Notes: generated by a model not told the origin, from the sequence alone. A DNA stretch of 64,000 nt from Burkholderiaceae bacterium 26 (GCA_000955795.1 JYOB01000007.1:1-64000); one strand, 5' to 3'. Positions 28,500-37,774 are shown, counted from the first letter of the stretch. Program-made: numbers and translations.

Positions 28500-28931
28500 A
28501 TGCGATTCATGATTCTGCGACTGGCCGACAAAGACACCGAAGCCTCCGTCATGCCGAGCGAAGAACTGCTCACTGCCATGGGCAAGTACATGGAAGACTT
28601 GGCCAAGGCAGGCGTGCTGCTCGGCGGCGAAGGGCTACACCCCAGCTCGCGCGGCGCACGCGTGGAATTCAAGAATGGCAAGCCAACCGTGATCGATGGC
28701 CCGTTTGCCGAGGCGAAGGAGCTGATCGCCGGCTACACCATGTTGCAGGTCAAGTCGGAAGAAGAAGCACTGGAGTGGGTCAAGCGCTGGCCGGCACTGG
28801 ATGCCGGCGGCAACGTGCGCCTGGAAATCCGCCGCGTGTTTGAAGCGGAAGATTTTGGTGCGGAGTTCACACCCGAGGCCCGCGAGCGCGAAGAACGCCT
28901 GCGCGCAGAACTGGCAGCCAAGCAGCAATAA
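28500..28931 (+). CDS. DGPF/YCII-family protein, ECF42 partner
   Basis: A 143-residue protein of the YCII/DGPF family. It contains the IDGPFAEAKELIAGY motif after which the family is named and a ferredoxin-like layout (MRFMILRLAD at the N-terminus). AAGGAG precedes the ATG at 28500. DGPF genes are the hallmark neighbours of ECF42 sigma factors, and the sigma gene begins 11 bases after this stop. The biochemical role of DGPF proteins is not established. Confidence 0.93.
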   Translation: MRFMILRLADKDTEASVMPSEELLTAMGKYMEDLAKAGVLLGGEGLHPSSRGARVEFKNGKPTVIDGPFAEAKELIAGYTMLQVKSEEEALEWVKRWPALDAGGNVRLEIRRVFEAEDFGAEFTPEAREREERLRAELAAKQQ

Positions 28932-28942
28932 ACGGTGCCGTC

Positions 28943-30223
28943 ATGGCCGATTCGTCGCCCGATGCGCTCGCCATCCATCGCACGATCGACGCGGTGTGGC
29001 GCATCGAATCGGCCAGGATTATTGCCGGGCTTGCCCGCCTGCTGCGCGACGTCGGCGTGGCGGAGGAGTTGGCGCAGGATGCGCTGGTCGCGGCGCTGGA
29101 ACAATGGCCCGCATCGGGTATTCCCGACAACCCGGCCGCGTGGCTTACGGCCACCGCCAAACACCGGGCCATTGACCGGCTGCGCCATCACACGCTGACG
29201 GAGCAAAAACACGCGCTGCTGGCCATCGAGCTGGAGATCGAACAGGAGCTTGCCCAGGCCGATGCCGAAACAGCGCGCGAAGAGGCCATCGGCGACGATC
29301 TGCTGCGGCTGGTCTTCATTTCTTGCCATCCGGTCCTGCCGCACGAAGGTCGCGTGGCGCTCACACTACGACTGCTTGGCGGGCTGACCACGCACGAGAT
29401 CGCCCGCGCCTTTCTGGTGCCGGAGCCCACGGTGGCGCAGCGCATTGTGCGCGCGAAGAAGACGCTCTCTGCAGCACACGTGCCGTTCGAGTTGCCCGAG
29501 CCGGATGCGTTGCCCGAGCGGCTTTCAGCCGTGCTGCAGGTGATCTATCTCGTCTTCAACGAAGGCTATGCGGCCACCGCCGGCGACGACTGGACGCGCC
29601 CCACACTATGTGAAGAAGCGCAGCGCCTGGGCCGCATCCTGGCGGGGCTCATGCCGGGCGAGCCGGAAGTGCTTGGCCTGCTCGCGCTGATGGAGCTTCA
29701 GGCCTCGCGCCTGCGTGCACGCGTGGGCCCCGGCGGCCGGCCCATCCTGCTCATGGAGCAGGACCGCAGCCGTTGGGACTACCTGCTTATCCAGCGTGGC
29801 TTTGCGGCGCTGGCACAAGCAGAAGCCTGCGGGCGCGGGCTTGGCCCTTATGGGCTCCAGGCTGCAATTGCGGCATGCCATGCAAGCGCACGCACCGCCG
29901 AACAAACCGACTGGACGCGCATTGCTGCGCTGTACGACGCGCTGGCGCAGCTCACGCCCTCGCCCATCGTCGAACTGAACCGCGCCGTGGCGGTGGCCAT
30001 GGCGTATGGCCCGCAGGCGGGGCTTGAGATTGTCGATACGCTGCTGGCCGAACCTGCGCTGCGCGGCTATCACCTGTTGCCCAGCGTGCGCGCCGATTTT
30101 CTTGCGCGGCTCAACCGCCCGGAGGAGGCACGTGTGGAGTACGAACGCGCAGCGGCGCTTGCACACAATCGGCAAGAACGCGCGCTTTTGCTGGAGCGCG
30201 CAGCCAAGTGCACCGCCCCGTAG
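28943..30223 (+). CDS. ECF42-type RNA polymerase sigma factor
   Basis: A 426-residue ECF sigma factor with sigma2 (residues about 15-85, VAEELAQDALVAALEQWP), sigma4 (about 125-180, GGLTTHEIARAFLVPEPTVAQRIVRAKK) and a long TPR-like C-terminal extension (about 190-420) ending in helical repeats. That extension marks the ECF42 group, which has no classical anti-sigma factor and depends on its own C-terminus. It sits directly behind the DGPF gene and a matching TGTCGA promoter. A stress role is likely, but the signal is unknown. Confidence 0.95.
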   Translation: MADSSPDALAIHRTIDAVWRIESARIIAGLARLLRDVGVAEELAQDALVAALEQWPASGIPDNPAAWLTATAKHRAIDRLRHHTLTEQKHALLAIELEIEQELAQADAETAREEAIGDDLLRLVFISCHPVLPHEGRVALTLRLLGGLTTHEIARAFLVPEPTVAQRIVRAKKTLSAAHVPFELPEPDALPERLSAVLQVIYLVFNEGYAATAGDDWTRPTLCEEAQRLGRILAGLMPGEPEVLGLLALMELQASRLRARVGPGGRPILLMEQDRSRWDYLLIQRGFAALAQAEACGRGLGPYGLQAAIAACHASARTAEQTDWTRIAALYDALAQLTPSPIVELNRAVAVAMAYGPQAGLEIVDTLLAEPALRGYHLLPSVRADFLARLNRPEEARVEYERAAALAHNRQERALLLERAAKCTAP

Positions 30224-30291
30224 TGACGTTGTGGCACGCCGCTTGCTAAGCAGATTGGCTTGTCGATAACACGACGGCGGCGGAACCTTGA

Positions 30292-31443
30292 TTGCGCCGT
30301 GGTCGTCCATCCTGCGTGAACCGTTCTTCGTCTTCCCTTCTCAGCATTCAGGCACTGCGGGGCTTTGCCGCGCTGTATGTGGTGGTGTACCACTCCGGGC
30401 TCGCTCTGACCCATGCCGACATCCCTGCCCTTGCGTGGCTGACCACGCATGTGATCAAGCGCGGGCATGTGGGTGTGGATGTGTTCTTCGTCATCAGCGG
30501 TTTCATCATTGCGTGGGTCGCCATTCTTGGGCCGAAGGGGCCTGAGCCGGCCGGCGAATTTCTCGTCAAGCGTGCGTTCCGGCTTGCGCCACCTTACTGG
30601 TTGATGTCGGTGCTGCATTCCACGTGGCTCAACCCTGTGTCTGCCGGCGTGCTGCTCACCTCGCTCGCGTTTGTGCCGCAGGCCAATGTGGATGCGCCGT
30701 ACTTCGGGTATCCGGCGCTGTATGTGGGCTGGTCGCTCAACTACGAGGTGTTCTTCTATGGGCTGTGCGCGGTCGGGCTGGCGCTGTTCGGCCGGCGTGC
30801 GCTTGGGCTGGTGGCGCTGGCGCTATTCACGACGACGATCATCGTGCCGTTCTGGCACAGCGGCGTCGTGCAACGCAACCCGGAAGCGCTGTATGACTGG
30901 GCCACACCGCTTCAGGCCATGGCAGCCAATCCGCTTGTGCTGGAGTTTCTCCTGGGCGCGGGGCTGGCGTGGCTGTATGCAGCGCATCGGCATCGTCTCA
31001 CCCCGGCCTTCGCGCGGGTGCTGATGGCGGTGGGCGTGGCGACGTTCGTGATATCAGTCGTTGGCCCCGTTCCCAAGTTCGATCTGCTTGCCCGCGGGCT
31101 GCCAGCAGGCGCGTTGTTGATCGGCATGGTAGCCATGGAGCACTGCAGCGAGCTTCGCGTGCCACGCGTCGCCGTCTGGCTGGGTGAGCTGTCATACGCG
31201 CTCTACCTTGTGCACCCGAGCGTGATCGAAGCCACGCACCGACTGGTAGGCAGGCTGGCGCCGGAATGGATCGGCACGCAGTTGATGCTGTTTGCAGTCA
31301 ACCTTGCGCTCACGCTGGTGTTAGCCATGTTGCTGCATCGCTATGTCGAGCGACCGTCCATCGCCCTGGGCCGCCGCGCAATCGAGTGGATGCGCAACCG
31401 CCGGCACGCCTGGCGTACGCGCCTGGGTCAACAGGAATCTTGA
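30292..31443 (+). CDS. Acyltransferase 3 family membrane protein
   Basis: About 383 residues, with ten or so hydrophobic segments, the N-terminal SIQALRGFAALYVVVYHSG motif holding the conserved Arg and His, and the VGVDVFFVISGFIIAW loop. The family transfers acyl groups to exported polysaccharides, lipids or peptidoglycan. Start choice is weak: TTG at 30292 or GTG at 30316; the latter begins just before the first helix. No partner genes point to a substrate. Confidence 0.9.
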   Translation: MRRGRPSCVNRSSSSLLSIQALRGFAALYVVVYHSGLALTHADIPALAWLTTHVIKRGHVGVDVFFVISGFIIAWVAILGPKGPEPAGEFLVKRAFRLAPPYWLMSVLHSTWLNPVSAGVLLTSLAFVPQANVDAPYFGYPALYVGWSLNYEVFFYGLCAVGLALFGRRALGLVALALFTTTIIVPFWHSGVVQRNPEALYDWATPLQAMAANPLVLEFLLGAGLAWLYAAHRHRLTPAFARVLMAVGVATFVISVVGPVPKFDLLARGLPAGALLIGMVAMEHCSELRVPRVAVWLGELSYALYLVHPSVIEATHRLVGRLAPEWIGTQLMLFAVNLALTLVLAMLLHRYVERPSIALGRRAIEWMRNRRHAWRTRLGQQES

Positions 31444-31506
31444 GCTGCGACGCCTCTCCACCGCCTGCGCCGCGTAACGCGATACCGATGCCGCTACCTG
31501 CTCTCC

Positions 31507-32325
31507 TCAAACTGTCACGCTGAACATCAACGCCTGGATCTTGCCCTCGACCGGGCCGGCGCCGAACTGCGCGGTCAATGCATCGGTACATACGTCGGTG
31601 GCGTCGGCCAGCGCATCGGGGCCGAATGCCTCCAGTTCGCCGCGCACCGGCGTGCCCTGGCAGTACGCAATAGCAACCGCGCGCGCCGTGTCTGCCCGGC
31701 TGCGCGCTGGGACAACGTCGTACATGACCTCTGCGGTAAAGCCGCCCGCGCGCGCGTCGGCTTGAATCGGCGCCGGGTCGTAATGACCATGCGGCGTACG
31801 CGCTAGAAACATCGGCGGATTCTCGGGAAAGCGTTTCGCCAGCGCCTTCGTCACCACATGTGCAAAGTCGTTGTCTTCAATCCGGCCCCACACGCTCAGG
31901 AGCAGCTTGCCGCCCGGTGTCAGCACACGCCGCGCCTCTGCAAAGGCCCTGGGCCGGTCGGGAAAGAACATCGCGCCAAACTGGCAGATCACCACATCAA
32001 AAGAGCCATCGGCAAACGGCAGTTGCTGGGCGTCGGCCTGCCGCCATGTCACGGGCCGGTCTGTGCCCACGGCAGCCGCGCGATCGAGCATCGGCGGGTT
32101 CAGGTCGGTCGCGACAATCTCGGTGGTTGCAGGCAGCGCACGCGCCAGCGCGCGCGTCACGGCTCCGGTCCCTGCCGCAACTTCCAGTACGCGCTGCGGC
32201 TCACATGCCGCCGCCCGTGCAGCCATGTCCACCGCATAGGGCTCGAAGATCAACGGGACCAGCAGCGTGTCGTACAGCTCGGGAATGGAGCCGGAGAAGA
32301 CCTGATCGGTGCCATGCGCAGCCAT
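31507..32325 (-). CDS. Class I SAM-dependent methyltransferase
   Basis: A 272-residue methyltransferase of the UbiE/Methyltransf_11 type. Motif I is VLEVAAGTGAVTRALA (residues about 46-61), followed by the acidic EIVATDLNPPML, QLPFADGSFDVVICQFG and LTPGGKLLLSVWG. AGGTGG precedes the ATG. The acceptor substrate is unknown. It converges with the acyltransferase gene and is followed upstream by the LysR gene on the same strand. Confidence 0.88.
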   Translation of the reverse strand: MAAHGTDQVFSGSIPELYDTLLVPLIFEPYAVDMAARAAACEPQRVLEVAAGTGAVTRALARALPATTEIVATDLNPPMLDRAAAVGTDRPVTWRQADAQQLPFADGSFDVVICQFGAMFFPDRPRAFAEARRVLTPGGKLLLSVWGRIEDNDFAHVVTKALAKRFPENPPMFLARTPHGHYDPAPIQADARAGGFTAEVMYDVVPARSRADTARAVAIAYCQGTPVRGELEAFGPDALADATDVCTDALTAQFGAGPVEGKIQALMFSVTV

Positions 32326-32455
32326 CGTTCACCACCTTTGCCCGAATAGAGGGTTGGGCATGAATGGTTATAGTGCGGAACCGCGCGACGGGCACTCCGC
32401 CAAGTCGACTAGATGACATGCCTGCCAAGGCATGAAGGATCGGCAAGGCGCGGGA

Positions 32456-33406
32456 CTACCCACGTTTTCTGGCGGCCGCCCCCGCCTGACGCGGCATGCG
32501 GCCCAACGCCGGCTTGAGCACCGGTGCGTGGTCGCCGAGGAAGTCCCACAGCCGATTGGCGACCGGCCCGTGCGGCTGATCCCGCCGCCGCGCAACCGCC
32601 AGCTCCTGCACCATGCCAGGAAAATGCCGCCCCGCAATCGACAGCAACGTCCCCTCGCGCAATTCCGCATCGATCAGGAAACGCGGCAGATGTCCCCACG
32701 CCATGCCGTGGAGAATCAGCTCTTTCTTCATCAATTGATCTGGCACGGCACACTGCGGCGCCCCTTCGATGACGTAGTGGGATTGCTCTGGCGGGTTCCG
32801 CGCGGAATCGTTGATAACGCACTGCATGAAGCGCTGCATCTGCTGCGGCGTAATGGACGACGTGATGGGGAACGGCAGAAAACCCGGCGCCACCACCGGC
32901 ACCATGGCGATCTTGCCCAGGTCGATCCATTCCATGCGCACGTCCCCTTTTTGCACGCGATGGACAATCAGGTCGGTGTCGTCTTCCAGTAAGCGCTCCC
33001 ACGGTCCGGTGACGGCCTCAAACTGCAATTGCAGGCGCGTCTGCGGGCACTGACCGAAGAACTGGCTGAGCAACGCGAGCACGGGTTGCAGCGGACACAG
33101 GTCACCCAGCACCACACGTAGCTCGGCTTCCTCGCCCATCGCCAGCTGCTTTGCGTGGGTTCGCAGTTCATCGCTTTCGCGCAGCACGGACTGCACCTTG
33201 CGATGAAACGACCGCCCCGCTTCCGTCAAGCGCACGCGATAGCCGCTGCGGTCCAGCAGGCTCAAACCCACCTGCCCCTCCAGCTTGGCGACAGCCGCAA
33301 ACACCGAGGGGTGCGAGCGATGCAGCCGGTCAGCGGCCGCCTGAAAACTACCGCCAGTCACCACCGCATCGAAGCACTGCAGCTCGTGGAGCGTGAAGTT
33401 CTGCAT
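32456..33406 (-). CDS. LysR-family regulator
   Basis: A 316-residue LysR-type regulator with its winged helix at residues 1-65 (FTLHELQCFDAVVTGGSFQAAADRL). The effector domain is about residues 90-295. The ATG at 33406 fits the family N-terminus; a TTG three codons earlier is possible. It is divergent from the enol-lactonase-like hydrolase gene, with a palindrome in the 111-base gap, so it probably controls that gene. Confidence 0.9.
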   Translation of the reverse strand: MQNFTLHELQCFDAVVTGGSFQAAADRLHRSHPSVFAAVAKLEGQVGLSLLDRSGYRVRLTEAGRSFHRKVQSVLRESDELRTHAKQLAMGEEAELRVVLGDLCPLQPVLALLSQFFGQCPQTRLQLQFEAVTGPWERLLEDDTDLIVHRVQKGDVRMEWIDLGKIAMVPVVAPGFLPFPITSSITPQQMQRFMQCVINDSARNPPEQSHYVIEGAPQCAVPDQLMKKELILHGMAWGHLPRFLIDAELREGTLLSIAGRHFPGMVQELAVARRRDQPHGPVANRLWDFLGDHAPVLKPALGRMPRQAGAAARKRG

Positions 33407-33423
33407 TGTCGGCAAAACCTACA

Positions 33424-33439
33424 AAGTTCGTCAGAACTT
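33424..33439. promoter_or_regulatory. AAGTTC-N4-GAACTT palindrome, candidate LysR site
   Basis: A perfect six-base inverted repeat lies 18 bases upstream of the LysR start and 79 bases upstream of the hydrolase start. The position suits an autoregulatory LysR site. I see no good hexamer pair around it. Confidence 0.45.
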
Positions 33440-33517
33440 CATAGTATCCACGAATCTCATCGGCTCCTAGGATGACGACATCCCAACCGTTTCAACCGTC
33501 TTTCTCAGGAGCCCATC

Positions 33518-34333
33518 ATGACCACCCGCAACGACCTTTCCTTCATCACCACCGGTGACGGCACGCACATCGCCTATCGCTTTGACGGCGCTGCGGACAA
33601 GCCCGTCCTGCTGCTGTCCAACTCCATCGGCACCGACCTGCACATGTGGGACGTGAGCGTGCCGCGCCTGGCCGAGCACTTTCACGTGCTGCGCTACGAC
33701 GCGCGCGGCCATGGCGCCTCGGATGCCCCCGCTGGGGCTTACTCGATGGATCGGCTTGGGCGTGACGTTGTGGAGCTGCTTGATGCGCTGGGCATCCAGC
33801 GCGTGCATATGCTGGGGCTGTCGCTAGGCGGCATCGTGGCGCAATGGCTGGCGATTCATGTGCCGGAGCGCATCGACCGGCTGATCCTTTCCAACACCGC
33901 TGCGCACATCGGCCCGACGCAGTATTTCGACCAGGCCATTGCAGAGCTTCAGCAGGCGCCCGACATGCAGACAACGACCGAAACATTCCTGCGCAACTGG
34001 TTTCCAGCACGCATGCTGGAGGCACGCGACCCAGCCGTTGAGCCCTTCCGCCGCACGCTGCTGGCGACACCGCGCGAGGGCATCATCGGCGGGTGGACGG
34101 CCGTGCGCGATGCCGACCTGCGCCGCACGATCACGCTGATCACGCATCCGACGCTCGTCATTGCCGGCCAGCACGACACCGTGACGTCTGCCCGCCACGG
34201 CGAGGACATTGCCGCCGCCATTCCGGGCGCCCAACTGCGCTTGCTCGACACCGTGCACCTCGCCAACGTGGAGCTGCCGGACGCGTTCCTTGAAGTCGTG
34301 CTGGATTTCCTGGGCGTGCACGAGACCGTCTGA
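33518..34333 (+). CDS. Alpha/beta hydrolase, 3-oxoadipate enol-lactonase-like
   Basis: A 271-residue alpha/beta hydrolase that looks like PcaD-type enol-lactonases: DARGHGASDAPAGAYSMDRLG, the nucleophile elbow GLSLGG, an acidic GQHDTVT and a late His in VHLANVE. AGGAG precedes the ATG. PcaD converts beta-ketoadipate enol-lactone in aromatic catabolism. No other pca gene is in the window, so the exact substrate is open. The divergent LysR gene points to inducer-controlled expression. Confidence 0.85.
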   Translation: MTTRNDLSFITTGDGTHIAYRFDGAADKPVLLLSNSIGTDLHMWDVSVPRLAEHFHVLRYDARGHGASDAPAGAYSMDRLGRDVVELLDALGIQRVHMLGLSLGGIVAQWLAIHVPERIDRLILSNTAAHIGPTQYFDQAIAELQQAPDMQTTTETFLRNWFPARMLEARDPAVEPFRRTLLATPREGIIGGWTAVRDADLRRTITLITHPTLVIAGQHDTVTSARHGEDIAAAIPGAQLRLLDTVHLANVELPDAFLEVVLDFLGVHETV

Positions 34334-34408
34334 CGCGTCAATGCAGCATCGACACGCGGCAACCCAGCCGGTTAACATGGCGGCCATCCAACCGATGTGC
34401 CGCCAGCC

Positions 34409-35029
34409 ATGTCCCGCGTCAAGAACGAAGACGAATTCGAGCTACGCCGCGAAAGCGTGCTCGACACCGCCGCCGAAGCCTTTGCGGCCGACAGCTACCC
34501 GAGCGTGTCGATGAACCAGCTTGCCGCTGCGTGCGGCGGCTCCAAATCGCGCCTGTATCACTACTACGAAGGCAAGGAAGCCATCCTGTTCGACCTGCTC
34601 GACCGCTACACACGCCGGTTGGCCGATCTGGTTGAACGCGCCGAGAGCGACGCGCGGCATGCCAAGCTTTCGGCGCGCGCCACGCTGCATCTGCTGATCC
34701 GCACGTTCCTGGCCGAATACGCCACTTCGCGCACCCGGCATGTGGCCTTGCTCAATGACGTGAAATACCTGGCGCCGGAGCAGCGCGACATCGTGCTCGC
34801 ACGCGAGCGGAACGTGGTGGCGGCCGTGGGCCGGCAGCTTGGCGCGGCTTATCCGGACAAGGTGGATGAAGCCAACCGCACGCCCATCACGATGATGCTG
34901 TTCGGCATGATGAACTGGACGTTCACCTGGCTCAAACCTGACGGGCCGCTCTCGTACGAAGGCTATGCGGAAATGGTAATCGACATGCTGGAAAACGGGC
35001 TGAGCGGCCCAGGCGCCAGAAAAGGTTGA
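34409..35029 (+). CDS. TetR-family regulator, PaaR-like
   Basis: A TetR-type repressor of about 206 residues with the helix-turn-helix at 20-65 (TAAEAFAADSYPSVSMNQLAAACGGSKSRLYHYY) and a helical ligand domain. It ends three bases before the paaE stop on the opposite strand. TetR proteins next to paaABCDE in Burkholderiaceae are PaaR repressors that sense phenylacetyl-CoA. The palindrome inside the paaA promoter is a fitting operator. Assignment as PaaR is by context. Confidence 0.85.
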   Translation: MSRVKNEDEFELRRESVLDTAAEAFAADSYPSVSMNQLAAACGGSKSRLYHYYEGKEAILFDLLDRYTRRLADLVERAESDARHAKLSARATLHLLIRTFLAEYATSRTRHVALLNDVKYLAPEQRDIVLARERNVVAAVGRQLGAAYPDKVDEANRTPITMMLFGMMNWTFTWLKPDGPLSYEGYAEMVIDMLENGLSGPGARKG

Positions 35030-35032
35030 CGT

Positions 35033-36133
35033 TTACCGCTCGTCATAGCTGACCACCACGCGCTGCGTAAGCGGCCGCGCCTGGCAGGTCAGCACAAACC
35101 CCTGCTGGATTTCCCAGTCTTCCAGGGTGAAATTCTTGTCCATCTCCACACGGCCTTCCAGCACCTTGGCACGGCACGTACAGCACACACCGCCCTTGCA
35201 CGCATAGGGTAGATCGAGCCCCGCGTTCAACGCGCTGTCGAGCACCTTGGCGTCCCCCGCCATGGGCACTTCGTGCGATTTTCCGTCGAGCACCACAGTC
35301 AACGCCACATCGCCAGCCATGGCGGCGTGTTTACGCGGCTTGGCCGCCGCCGACGCATCGCCCACCGGCACGCCAAAGCGCTCTGCGTGCACGCGGTCGC
35401 GCGGCACACCGCGCTCAAGCAGCGCAGCTTCCACCGCATCGATCATCGTCGACGGTCCACAGATGAAGGCAGCATCGATATCGCCGGGCGGGATCAGCGT
35501 GTCCAGAAAAGCGTGCACCTTCGCGCCGTCGAGCCGCCCGTTGAACAGCGCAATCTCCTGCGCCTGGCGCGACAACACGTGATACAGCGCGAAGCGATCG
35601 AGGTAGCGGTCCTTCAGGTCTTCGAGCGCTTCGCCAAAGATGATGCTGTCGACGCTGCGGTTGCCATAGACCAGCGTGAAGCGGCTCTGCGGCTCGGCCG
35701 CCAGCGTCGTCTTGATGAGCGAAAGGATGGGCGTGATGCCGCTGCCGGCTGCAAAGGCCACATAGTGGCGTGCGCTTTCCGCGGCAAGCGGCACATAGAA
35801 GCGGCCGTCTGGCGGCAGCACATCGAGCGTCTGGCCTACGCGGATGCGATCGTGCAAGTGGTTGGAGAAGACGCCCGCATCGACACGCTTGACCGCCACA
35901 CGCAGTTCGCCGTGCGCGTCGTAGTCCTGTACGGCGCAGCAGATGGAATACGAGCGCCGCAGCTCTTCCTGTCCGGGCAGTTGACCAGACGGCACGCGCA
36001 GCGTCAGAAACTGACCTTGCGTAAAGCGGTATGCATTACGCAGATCATTCGGCACGTCAAAGCGCACAGAAATCGTATCGGCCGTTTCGCCGCGCACTTC
36101 GGCAACGCGCAAGGGATGGAATTGCGGAGTCAT
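35033..36133 (-). CDS. paaE: Phenylacetyl-CoA epoxidase reductase subunit PaaE
   Basis: A 366-residue reductase that passes electrons from NADPH to the PaaABCD epoxidase. The N-terminal part is a ferredoxin-reductase-type FAD/NADP domain (RRSYSICC for FAD; AAGSGITPILSLI and CGPSTMID for NADPH). The C-terminal part is a plant-type [2Fe-2S] ferredoxin with CKGGVCCTC followed by a fourth Cys in LTCQA. The ATG at 36133 starts at the typical MTPQFHPLRV; the longer frame is unrelated. It is the last gene of paaABCDE, 20 bases after paaD. Confidence 0.95.
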   Translation of the reverse strand: MTPQFHPLRVAEVRGETADTISVRFDVPNDLRNAYRFTQGQFLTLRVPSGQLPGQEELRRSYSICCAVQDYDAHGELRVAVKRVDAGVFSNHLHDRIRVGQTLDVLPPDGRFYVPLAAESARHYVAFAAGSGITPILSLIKTTLAAEPQSRFTLVYGNRSVDSIIFGEALEDLKDRYLDRFALYHVLSRQAQEIALFNGRLDGAKVHAFLDTLIPPGDIDAAFICGPSTMIDAVEAALLERGVPRDRVHAERFGVPVGDASAAAKPRKHAAMAGDVALTVVLDGKSHEVPMAGDAKVLDSALNAGLDLPYACKGGVCCTCRAKVLEGRVEMDKNFTLEDWEIQQGFVLTCQARPLTQRVVVSYDER

Positions 36134-36153
36134 GGCGGTTGCGCCCAGGGGGC

Positions 36154-36666
36154 TTAGTAGGGCTTGAAATAGTCGAACGGTTCGCGACAAGCGCGGCAGC
36201 GGTACAGCGCCTTGCAAGCTGTCGAACCGAAGGCGGAAATGAGCACCGTATCGTGCGATCCGCATTGCGGGCAGGCGATGTGCTCGGCCTGCGTTGGGCG
36301 GGTGAGACGAATCGGGCGTGCACCATCCGCTTCGGCCACATGTGCCGGCGGCGCAATACCAAAGTCGCGCAGCTTGCGGCGCCCTTCGGCAGTGATCCAA
36401 TCCGTCGTCCATGCCGGCGACAGCACCGAACGCACGCGATACGCACCCACGTCTGCCGCCCGCAACGCACGGCTCACATCATCGGCGATTTGCTCCATGG
36501 CCGGGCAGCCGGAATACGTGGGCGTGATCGTTGCCACCAGTGTGCCGGCCTCGTCGAGCTGCACATCGCGCAGGATGCCAAGCTCGGCGAGCGTGACCAC
36601 GGGAATCTCCGGATCGGTCACGGCCTCCAGCGCGATGCGCGCGCGGTCCACCCGCTCGCTTACCAC
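36154..36666 (-). CDS. paaD: Phenylacetyl-CoA epoxidase subunit PaaD
   Basis: A 170-residue PaaD/DUF59 protein, thought to help Fe-S or metal assembly of the epoxidase. The N-terminal part has the DPEIPVVTLAELGILRDV and TPTYSGCPAMEQI motifs of the MIP18 fold. The C-terminal zinc ribbon shows CPQC and CRAC pairs. The GTG start at 36666 lies inside the paaC 3' end, a seven-base overlap that suggests coupling. Confidence 0.94.
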   Translation of the reverse strand: MVSERVDRARIALEAVTDPEIPVVTLAELGILRDVQLDEAGTLVATITPTYSGCPAMEQIADDVSRALRAADVGAYRVRSVLSPAWTTDWITAEGRRKLRDFGIAPPAHVAEADGARPIRLTRPTQAEHIACPQCGSHDTVLISAFGSTACKALYRCRACREPFDYFKPY

Positions 36667-37460
36667 GATGCCCCCGGGAACTGACGCGCCAGCCCCTGCA
36701 TCTCGGCCAGCAGATAGCCCATATGCTCAGAATGCACGCCGTGCTTACCGGTGCTGACGTAGGGACCGGGCTCAGGCCAGCGCAGCGTGGCCTCGTCCAG
36801 CGCGTCACGCACGGTAGCTTCCCATGCGTCGCGCAGGTCTGCCGGACGCACGCCGATGCCAGCCTCAGCCACGGCAGTTTCAACGTCGTCCGCGGCGAAG
36901 TATTCGTTGGTGTACGGCATCAGCCAATCGAGCGCGGCTTGGGCCCGCGCATGCGACTCCTCAGTGCCGTCACCGAAGCGCACAAGCCAGTCGCGCGTAT
37001 GGGCGAGGTGGTAACGCATCTCCTTCACCGATTTTGCGGCAATGGCGGCCAGTTCGGTATCGGTCGAACGCGTCAGCGCCTCCCACAGCGGCACCATCAA
37101 TGCGGCGTAGAGGAAGTGGCGGACGATGGTGACGGCGTAGTCGCGCGCGGCTGCGGAAGTCGCCACCATTGGTCCCGCATGCGGCAGCTCAAGCAGCGTG
37201 TAATTACGGAAAGCAGCCTCCGCACGCCAGTAGGCGTAATCATCTTCCTTGCGCGGCGTACCGGTGAGCGTGCCTTCAATCTGCCCCGCGTGCGTGTAGA
37301 GCAACCGTGCCTGGCCGATCAGGTCAAGACTCAGGTTGGACAGCGCGATGTCTTCTTCCAGCACCGGGCCATGGCCAGTCCATTCCGCGTTGCGCTGGCC
37401 GAGGATGAGCGCGTTGTCGGCCAGACGAAGGATGTATTGCAGATGCGCGTCGGAAGTCAT
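36660..37460 (-). CDS. paaC: Phenylacetyl-CoA epoxidase structural subunit PaaC
   Basis: A 266-residue ferritin-like subunit without a complete di-iron site, the scaffold partner of PaaA. Family segments include YILRLADNALILGQRNAEW and GQARLLYTHAG. It begins nine bases after paaB and overlaps paaD. Confidence 0.95.
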   Translation of the reverse strand: MTSDAHLQYILRLADNALILGQRNAEWTGHGPVLEEDIALSNLSLDLIGQARLLYTHAGQIEGTLTGTPRKEDDYAYWRAEAAFRNYTLLELPHAGPMVATSAAARDYAVTIVRHFLYAALMVPLWEALTRSTDTELAAIAAKSVKEMRYHLAHTRDWLVRFGDGTEESHARAQAALDWLMPYTNEYFAADDVETAVAEAGIGVRPADLRDAWEATVRDALDEATLRWPEPGPYVSTGKHGVHSEHMGYLLAEMQGLARQFPGASW

Positions 37461-37469
37461 GACCGCGGC

Positions 37470-37757
37470 TCACATGTGGTTGACTTCATCGGGCAGCCGA
37501 TAGAACGTCGGGTGCCGATAGATCTTGTCGGCCATCGGGTCGAAGAGCATCGGCTTGTCGTCGGGTTCGCTGGCGGTGATGGCGGCTGATGGCACAACCC
37601 AGATCGAGACGCCTTCCTGCCGGCGCGTGTAAACATCACGCGCCATCTGCAGCGCCTGCTTGGCGTCCACCGCGTGCAGGCTGCCGCAGTGCTTGTGCTC
37701 CAGACCCTGCTTGCTGCGGATGAACACTTCCCACAGCGGCCATTCATGTTGATGCAT
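37470..37757 (-). CDS. paaB: Phenylacetyl-CoA epoxidase subunit PaaB
   Basis: A 95-residue PaaB, exactly the usual length. WPLWEVFIRSKQGLEHKHCG and DPMADKIYRHPTFYRLP are diagnostic. It bridges the PaaA-PaaC heterodimers in the epoxidase complex. The ATG at 37757 has GGAGCC upstream and lies 17 bases after the paaA stop. Confidence 0.95.
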   Translation of the reverse strand: MHQHEWPLWEVFIRSKQGLEHKHCGSLHAVDAKQALQMARDVYTRRQEGVSIWVVPSAAITASEPDDKPMLFDPMADKIYRHPTFYRLPDEVNHM

Positions 37758-37774
37758 GGTGGGCTCCTTCCAGT

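Noticed and set aside
30258-30280. Second TGTCGA upstream of the acyltransferase gene as an ECF42 promoter
   Set aside because: No CGAC or CGTC is found at the 17-18 base distance.
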